Assembly: GCA_045646245.1 (NCBI GenBank)
Contig: JAZRKJ010000020.1
Coordinates: 1 to 10,626, forward strand
Direction of reading: 5' to 3'
DNA length: 10,626 bases
Source: SIG607 sp045646245
GTDB lineage: Bacteria; Bacillota; Clostridia; Oscillospirales; Acutalibacteraceae
Made by a program: the position numbers and the translations under genes. Of this stretch, positions 7,169 through 10,626 are shown one piece after another; position 1 is the stretch's first letter; each line of letters opens with the position of its first letter. The notes beneath the pieces are model-generated. The model searched no databases. It worked only from the letters and a program-made list of their open reading frames with translations, and was not told where the DNA came from.

Positions 7169-8107
7169 TTATCTGAAATTCTTATGACAGTTTTGTTTTA
7201 AAAATTCTTTAATTTCACCGTTGTCTTTATCTTCGTAATATCCAATTAAAAGCCTTTTGAATTCAGGTACATGGTTTTCGGGAATAACTAAAAGACCGCC
7301 TGCCTTTGAAATTAAATAATGATTTGCAAATATAACCGCTGCACGTTTATTACCGTCATTGAAGATTTGTGTTTTCATACAGTAAAGGCAAAGCTCAATG
7401 GCGGTATTTATCGGCTCATCATTGCGGTTTATAATCTCTAAAATGTTTTCAATAACAACAGTTTCAATGGGCAAAGGCGGTATATAAGAAGTGCCGCCTA
7501 TGGTTACAGGTACTCCTCTTATTCTGCCACCGCTTGCAAAAAAACCTTCGTTCACAAGCTTTGCAATGTGGCAAAGGATAGAATAATCACTTTTCACCTG
7601 CAAAACGTCTTTATCTAAAATAAATTCCCAAGCATGTTTTAGATTTAAGATTTTTTGCACATCGCTTGCTGTTACGCCGTTAACCTTACCGTTTTCGATA
7701 ATGTCCTCGGTTTGCGGAAAAGAGGTCGCAACACCCTCTAAAACTGCTTGCTCGTAAATGGATAGTTTCATATTCATTCGGGCAAAATCAAGGTTTAAAA
7801 GCACATCGGGAGATAATTCACTTTCCGTGAAGCCTTTTTCGGCAAGTGCTTTTTCGACCTTACGAATCTGCTTTCGAAGTTCCTTTGCCTCGGCATTGTT
7901 GCGAAGCAAAAGTTGATAGAGTGGATCGGAATACACGTCAACATAAGTAGACGTTACTCTATTGCCTACACGCTTGCGGACATATAGATATTTACCGCTT
8001 TTGTTTTCCTTTATTTCAGGTGTGCCGTCATAAGCCAATAATTTAAGTCGGGCATATAAATCGGCACACTGCTCTAATAATTCTTGTATTTCGGGGTAAT
8101 TGTTCAT
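7169..8107 (-). CDS. Fic-domain protein with Gln in place of the catalytic His (fic1)
   Basis: The 312-aa protein has an N-terminal region (about 1-95) with a basic KYLYVRKRVGNRV segment (39-51) and a helical, coiled-coil-like stretch rich in Lys and Glu (70-92). A Fic core follows (about 110-300). The active-site motif reads QIFNDGNKRAA (247-257) against the canonical HxFx(D/E)GNGR, so the general-base His is Gln. The anion-hole region has Lys where many AMPylators have Gly, as in Doc. The inhibitory-helix position reads QAVLEG (120-125), with the Glu kept but Gln in place of the usual Ser/Thr. Ordinary Fic enzymes transfer AMP or phosphate from nucleotides to protein hydroxyls; this one may be inactive or use another chemistry. 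The SD AAGGAG (8120-8115) is 7 nt from the ATG. The gene has its own promoter and terminator and diverges from fic2. Confidence 0.85.
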   Translation of the reverse strand: MNNYPEIQELLEQCADLYARLKLLAYDGTPEIKENKSGKYLYVRKRVGNRVTSTYVDVYSDPLYQLLLRNNAEAKELRKQIRKVEKALAEKGFTESELSPDVLLNLDFARMNMKLSIYEQAVLEGVATSFPQTEDIIENGKVNGVTASDVQKILNLKHAWEFILDKDVLQVKSDYSILCHIAKLVNEGFFASGGRIRGVPVTIGGTSYIPPLPIETVVIENILEIINRNDEPINTAIELCLYCMKTQIFNDGNKRAAVIFANHYLISKAGGLLVIPENHVPEFKRLLIGYYEDKDNGEIKEFLKQNCHKNFR

Positions 8108-8118
8108 ACAAAAACTCC

Positions 8119-8165
8119 TTTTAGGGAACTTTTTATAAATTTATTATAGTTATTGTTCCCTAAAA
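8119..8165. promoter_or_regulatory. AGGGAA inverted-repeat operator at the fic1 promoter
   Basis: TTTTAGGGAAC (8119-8129) and GTTCCCTAAAA (8155-8165) are perfect 11-bp inverted repeats flanking the fic1 -10 box. On the minus strand one arm fills the promoter spacer and the other overlaps the end of the leader and the SD. The same AGGGAA core recurs at the fic2 promoter, so a common regulator is likely. Confidence 0.65.
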
Positions 8166-8171
8166 TGTCAA
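8143..8171 (-). promoter_or_regulatory. Sigma-A promoter of fic1
   Basis: On the minus strand a perfect TTGACA (8171-8166) and a perfect TATAAT (8148-8143) are separated by 17 bp. The spacer contains the AGGGAAC half-site. Transcription should start near 8136, about 29 nt upstream of the ATG. Confidence 0.85.
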
Positions 8172-8208
8172 GCGTTATTCTTTGCAGAAAGTCGAACTTT
8201 TACAGTAT

Positions 8209-8263
8209 AAATCTCCTTGTTTTACAGATACTAACAGTTGGGCTTTGTAAAGCAAGGAGATTG
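8209..8263 (+). promoter_or_regulatory. Long hairpin sequestering a Shine-Dalgarno site
   Basis: AATCTCCTTG (8210-8219) pairs perfectly with CAAGGAGATT (8253-8262). Pairing continues inward through TTTACA/TGTAAA, with one G-T, to about 8226/8246, giving some 17 pairs. The SD AAGGAG (8254-8259) of the MKATG fragment at 8273 is wholly inside the stem. It may have been a translational control hairpin of a spoVT-like gene, or the inverted end of an inserted element. Confidence 0.5.
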
Positions 8264-8272
8264 TTATATATT

Positions 8273-8323
8273 ATGAAAGCAACAGGGGTGCAAGGCGGCG
8301 CCTTGCGAGTGAATATTGAATAA
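8273..8323 (+). pseudogene. 5' fragment of a SpoVT-like gene (first copy)
   Basis: The frame starts ATGAAAGCAACAGGG (MKATG), the invariant N-terminus of SpoVT/AbrB-type regulators. It then runs into GCAAGGCGGCGCCTTGC (8290-8306, a 6-bp hairpin) and the MITE-like repeat, stopping after 16 codons. An SD AAGGAG (8254-8259) is present. Only five or six residues support the identity. The case rests on the better second fragment at 8458, which has a similar start context. Confidence 0.4.
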
Positions 8324-8431
8324 TGAATAGTGAATAATTTCGGTGTGCCGTTGGCACGATATATATAAAGTCGGCTTAGCCGACACATTAATTATTCATT
8401 CTTCATCATTCATTTTTCATTATTCATTAAT
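8309..8431. repeat. MITE-like palindromic repeat with TGAATAA tandem arms
   Basis: The left arm (8309-8339) is made of degenerate copies of TGAATAA. The right arm (8389-8430) carries the inverted equivalents of TTATTCA. The centre holds two GC-rich hairpins: GTGCC/GGCAC (8345-8349 with 8353-8357) and GTCGGC/GCCGAC (8370-8375 with 8379-8384). There is no coding capacity. I recall similar repeats dispersed in gut Clostridia, but this was not searched. Confidence 0.7.
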
Positions 8432-8457
8432 TTAAACAAAGAGGAGTTAATTATATT

Positions 8458-8550
8458 ATGAAGGCTACCGGTATTGTTAGACGTATGGATGCTCGTGTTA
8501 TAATAACACCAAGAGCTATAAAGCCGCATAAACACTGGGTTTTTCACTGA
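8458..8550 (+). pseudogene. 5' remnant of a SpoVT/AbrB-family regulator gene
   Basis: The 30-codon frame begins MKATGIVRRMD and continues with RVIITPRAI. SpoVT normally begins MKATGIVRRIDDLGRVVIPKEIRR, so about 21 residues align. Three residues (the DLG part) are missing and Pro is displaced by one inserted residue. After that the frame diverges and stops, whereas SpoVT is about 180 aa. SpoVT is a swapped-hairpin DNA-binding regulator of late forespore genes in sporulating Firmicutes. An SD GAGGAG (8441-8446) lies 11 nt upstream. The start and SD repeat the context at 8254-8287, with the MITE-like repeat in between. Confidence 0.6.
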
Positions 8551-8634
8551 TTTTGTCCAAAATATTTTGAGAAAACAAGCGGTTTTTAGGCTTTAGTTGT
8601 TATTAAAGCGAGGTGTTGGAATACATATCAAAAG

Positions 8635-8666
8635 GCCGGATGGACAGAAATGTTCATCCGGCTTTG
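8635..8666 (+). terminator. Strong GC-rich hairpin with GAAA loop
   Basis: GCCGGATGGACA (8635-8646) pairs with TGTTCATCCGGC (8651-8662), 12 pairs with one G-T, around a GAAA tetraloop. It is preceded by AAAAG and followed by only TTTG. It could be a weak terminator. It abuts the left end of the cloverleaf repeat and may belong to it. Confidence 0.45.
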
Positions 8667-8880
8667 TTATAATGGTTATAGTTTGTCGAAAAAGTATTAT
8701 ATTTACTTTTTTCGACACCAAATCTTTAATTTGGAAGCAAATTTTCAAAGAAAATTTGACAATAACCATTGCAATAAGTGTCGTGTTCAATTAAAACTTA
8801 AAGGTTTTAATTGAACAAATCCGATATAATCGGCTTGTCGAAACGAATAAAAGCGTTTCGACAAACTACACTTATTATAA
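8667..8880. repeat. 214-bp palindromic element folding as two inverted cloverleaves
   Basis: The element starts TTATAAT and ends ATTATAA, with its centre at ATTGCAAT (8768-8775). The left half has an outer stem 8671-8679/8762-8770 (9 bp) enclosing hairpins 8684-8696/8704-8717, 8718-8723/8729-8734 and 8738-8746/8750-8758. The right half has an outer stem 8773-8781/8868-8876 (9 bp) enclosing 8785-8797/8804-8816, 8821-8825/8829-8833 and 8835-8845/8854-8864. The hairpins come in mirror order, so the halves are inverted copies. In both, the 9-bp outer stem is followed by one mismatch and two more pairs. The TGTCGAAA/TTTCGACA hairpin lies at both ends. A second copy is at 1-142. No transposase is nearby. 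Confidence 0.8.
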
Positions 8881-8926
8881 ATAAAATATAAGATAATGGG
8901 GATAATAACCCTTAATCGCATCGCGG

Positions 8927-9031
8927 TTCCCTTAAAAGCATAAAATATTTAAGGGAATATTTTTAATTGAATATTGACTATTCCCTTATAAATGGTTATA
9001 ATATAAGGGAAAGAGAGGGAGGCTAAGGGAA
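8927..9031. promoter_or_regulatory. TTCCCTTA/TAAGGGAA operator array of fic2
   Basis: Two inverted pairs share one geometry. TTCCCTTAA (8927-8935) pairs with TTAAGGGAA (8949-8957), and TTCCCTTATA (8981-8990) with TATAAGGGAA (9002-9011). In both, the TTCCC and GGGAA starts are 26 bp apart. The second pair flanks the -10 box. A fifth half-site TAAGGGAA (9024-9031) runs into the start codon. This looks like cooperative repression. Confidence 0.7.
8974..9002 (+). promoter_or_regulatory. Sigma-A promoter of fic2
   Basis: TTGACT (8974-8979) and TATAAT (8997-9002) are separated by 17 bp. The spacer carries TTCCCTTATA and the -10 box is followed directly by TATAAGGGAA. The layout mirrors the fic1 promoter. 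Positions 8881-8926 upstream show nothing recognisable. Confidence 0.85.
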
Positions 9032-10077
9032 TGAGACCTTTTAATTACTCTGTTATTAAAGATCAAAAATGGGATTCTGAAATTTTAGGACTTATCGCCG
9101 CAATATACAAAGAGGCAGGAAAGCAAGAACTTTATCTCAAACAACGTCCGGAAGAATTAGAAAAGTTGGTTGAGATTGCAAAAATTCAAAGTACGCAAAG
9201 CTCAAATGCAATTGAAGGTATTGTTACTACAAATACCCGTATTAAGCAGCTCGTTGAAGAGAAAACTACACCTAAGAATCGTGATGAGCAGGAAATTGCA
9301 GGTTATCGCGACGTTCTCTCTATTATTCACGAAAGTTTCGATGCGATATCTTTGTCCCGCAATTATATACTTCAACTTCACAAAATCATGTACAGCCATA
9401 TGAATAACCCTATGGCTGGTCAGACAAAAAATGTTCAGAATTATATTAGTGCAACCTACCCAGACGGACATACCGAGACTTTGTTTACTCCCCTTGCTCC
9501 GTTTGAAACACCAGAGGCGTTGGATAAAATTTGTGATGAATACAATCGTGTTATTGGCAATATGGAATTGGAGCCGTTAATCGCAATTCCGATTTTTATT
9601 CACGATTTCTTATGCATTCATCCTTTTAACGACGGCAATGGAAGAATGAGCCGTTTGCTTACTACGTTGCTATTGTATCAAAGCGGATTTTATGTTGGTA
9701 AATATATTTCCTTAGAAGCAAAAATTGCTAAGAATAAGGAGCTTTATTACGATGCCTTGAGTCGTTCGCAGCACGGATGGCACGAAGGTGCGGAGGATGC
9801 CGTTGCGTTTATTAAATATCTGCTCGGCACAATACTAGCTGCCTACAAAGATTTTGGAGACAGATTTGCTCTTGTTGAAGAAAAGCTCCCTGCTGTTGAA
9901 ATGGTTCGAAAAGCCGCTATGAATAAGATAGGACGCTTTAATAAGCAAGATATACGTGAACTGTGCCCAACGCTTAGTCTTAGCTCCGTAGAAGGAGCTC
10001 TTCGTAAAATGGTAGCCTCCGGTGAAATTAAACGTGAGGGTAAAGGAAAGTCAACCTGTTATATCAGACTGAAATAA
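9031..10077 (+). CDS. Fic family AMPylator with C-terminal winged helix (fic2)
   Basis: The 348-aa protein has a typical class II Fic layout: an N-terminal Fic_N-like region (about 1-90), the Fic core (about 110-250) and a C-terminal winged-helix domain (about 290-348). The inhibitory motif SSNAIEG gives S58 and E62-G63, matching (S/T)xxxE(G/N). The active site HPFNDGNGRMSR (197-208) is fully canonical, with H197 and R208. It should transfer AMP from ATP to Ser, Thr or Tyr of a target protein, held in check by E62; the target is unknown. The start is set by the SD AGGGAGG (9016-9022), 8 nt from the ATG, and by the promoter. The winged helix and the operator array over its own promoter suggest autoregulation, which is inference. 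The response regulator gene follows after 43 nt without a terminator. Confidence 0.92.
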   Translation: MRPFNYSVIKDQKWDSEILGLIAAIYKEAGKQELYLKQRPEELEKLVEIAKIQSTQSSNAIEGIVTTNTRIKQLVEEKTTPKNRDEQEIAGYRDVLSIIHESFDAISLSRNYILQLHKIMYSHMNNPMAGQTKNVQNYISATYPDGHTETLFTPLAPFETPEALDKICDEYNRVIGNMELEPLIAIPIFIHDFLCIHPFNDGNGRMSRLLTTLLLYQSGFYVGKYISLEAKIAKNKELYYDALSRSQHGWHEGAEDAVAFIKYLLGTILAAYKDFGDRFALVEEKLPAVEMVRKAAMNKIGRFNKQDIRELCPTLSLSSVEGALRKMVASGEIKREGKGKSTCYIRLK

Positions 10078-10120
10078 TTAACATTATGTTTTAAAGATTT
10101 ATAAGAAAGAAGGTGATGTA

Positions 10121-10626
10121 GTGCTCAAAATTGCAATATGCGATGACGAGAAAAAATACTTGGATATGTCCGCAGCTTTTCTTTCGGAATATGCCGCTTT
10201 GCGGAATGTTCGCTTTTCGGCAGAGCAGTTTGAGAATCCCTCTGATTTTTTAGATATGCTTGATAAAGGCGAGCATTACGACATATACCTCTTGGATGTT
10301 TATATGCCCGGCGTAACGGGTGTGAGCGTTGCGACTGAGCTTCGACAGAGAAACGATGAAAGTCCCATAATCTTTCTGACCTCCTCCCGTGATCACGCTG
10401 TGGAAGCGTTTGGAGTGAGTGCTACGCATTATCTACTGAAGCCTTATACAAAGGATGATTTTTTTACTGCGATGGATAAGGCAATGCGTAGCATAGGGCA
10501 AGATAAGCCGAAAACCGTGCTGATGAAAACGGCAAACGGATATTATAATATCCCTGTTGGTAATATCATTTATTGTGAGTCTGCCAACCACAACCAAACA
10601 ATCTGCTTTGCAGAGGGAGAGCCTGC
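10121..10626 (+). CDS. LytTR-type response regulator (3' end outside the window)
   Basis: From the GTG at 10121, 168 codons are visible and the frame is open at the window edge. Residues 1-120 form a receiver domain with the acidic pair D8-D9, the phosphoacceptor D59 in LLDVYMPG, T87-S88 and K107 in LLKPY. The start of a LytTR DNA-binding domain follows (from about 134, KTVLMKTANGYYNIP, then IIYCESANH). This is the AgrA/LytR class, which usually pairs with a membrane histidine kinase encoded next to it and often controls peptide signalling, bacteriocins or envelope genes. The SD GAAGGTGAT (10109-10117) has strong complementarity to the 16S 3' end. With no clear separate promoter, it is probably cotranscribed with fic2. 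Confidence 0.9.
   Translation, partial: MLKIAICDDEKKYLDMSAAFLSEYAALRNVRFSAEQFENPSDFLDMLDKGEHYDIYLLDVYMPGVTGVSVATELRQRNDESPIIFLTSSRDHAVEAFGVSATHYLLKPYTKDDFFTAMDKAMRSIGQDKPKTVLMKTANGYYNIPVGNIIYCESANHNQTICFAEGEP

Noticed and set aside
8290..8430. Possible CRISPR-like array from repeated TGAATAA units
   Set aside because: The units are short, degenerate and not separated by unique spacers of constant length. The arms are inverted relative to each other, as in a palindromic repeat.
8593..8794. 65-codon frames on both strands
   Set aside because: They run through the GAAA hairpin and cloverleaf repeat. Structure explains the sequence better than coding does, and neither has a convincing SD or known domain.
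10078..10105. TTAACA and TATAAG boxes 16 bp apart before the LytTR gene
   Set aside because: Transcription from them would begin at about 10112, inside the SD of the gene, so they are unlikely to be its promoter.

Overview
The window reads as a chromosomal segment of an AT-rich Gram-positive bacterium of the Clostridia, most likely an uncultured gut member of the Oscillospiraceae/Ruminococcaceae type. The evidence is the gene order nadA-nadB-nadC-niaR, a KtrB/KtrA-type potassium uptake pair, strong AGGAGG-type ribosome binding sites, consensus sigma-A promoters with 17-bp spacers, fragments of a SpoVT-like sporulation regulator gene and a LytTR response regulator. The species assignment is inference.

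Positions 1-142 hold the right part of a palindromic repeat. Positions 200-3813 are the de novo NAD operon. A consensus promoter (200-228), probably overlapped by a NiaR operator, drives nadA (quinolinate synthase), nadB (L-aspartate oxidase), nadC (quinolinate phosphoribosyltransferase) and niaR, the niacin-responsive repressor. NadB makes iminoaspartate, NadA condenses it with dihydroxyacetone phosphate to quinolinate, and NadC converts that to nicotinate mononucleotide. NiaR probably closes the loop by repressing the operon when niacin is available.

Positions 3848-6002 are a potassium uptake operon (ktrB, ktrA). Its promoter is followed by a terminator-like hairpin before ktrB, which suggests attenuation. 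A 277-bp MITE-like element with 21-bp perfect terminal inverted repeats (6073-6349) and a bidirectional terminator (6361-6390) separate it from a minus-strand SGNH hydrolase gene (6393-7034) interrupted by an in-frame stop.

The right third is accessory DNA. Two Fic-domain genes diverge: fic1 on the minus strand (7169-8107), with Gln in place of the catalytic His, and fic2 on the plus strand (9031-10077), with an intact active site, an inhibitory motif and a C-terminal winged helix. Both promoters carry inverted AGGGAA/TTCCCT half-sites in the spacer and just past the -10 box, so the pair probably shares one regulator, possibly Fic2 itself. The 0.9 kb between them is packed with structured DNA: an SD-sequestering hairpin, two 5' fragments of a spoVT-like gene flanking a MITE-like repeat, a GAAA-loop hairpin, and a 214-bp palindromic element whose two inverted halves each fold as a cloverleaf. 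A second copy of that element begins the window and preserves the fold by compensatory changes. The window ends inside a LytTR response regulator gene (from 10121) directly downstream of fic2.
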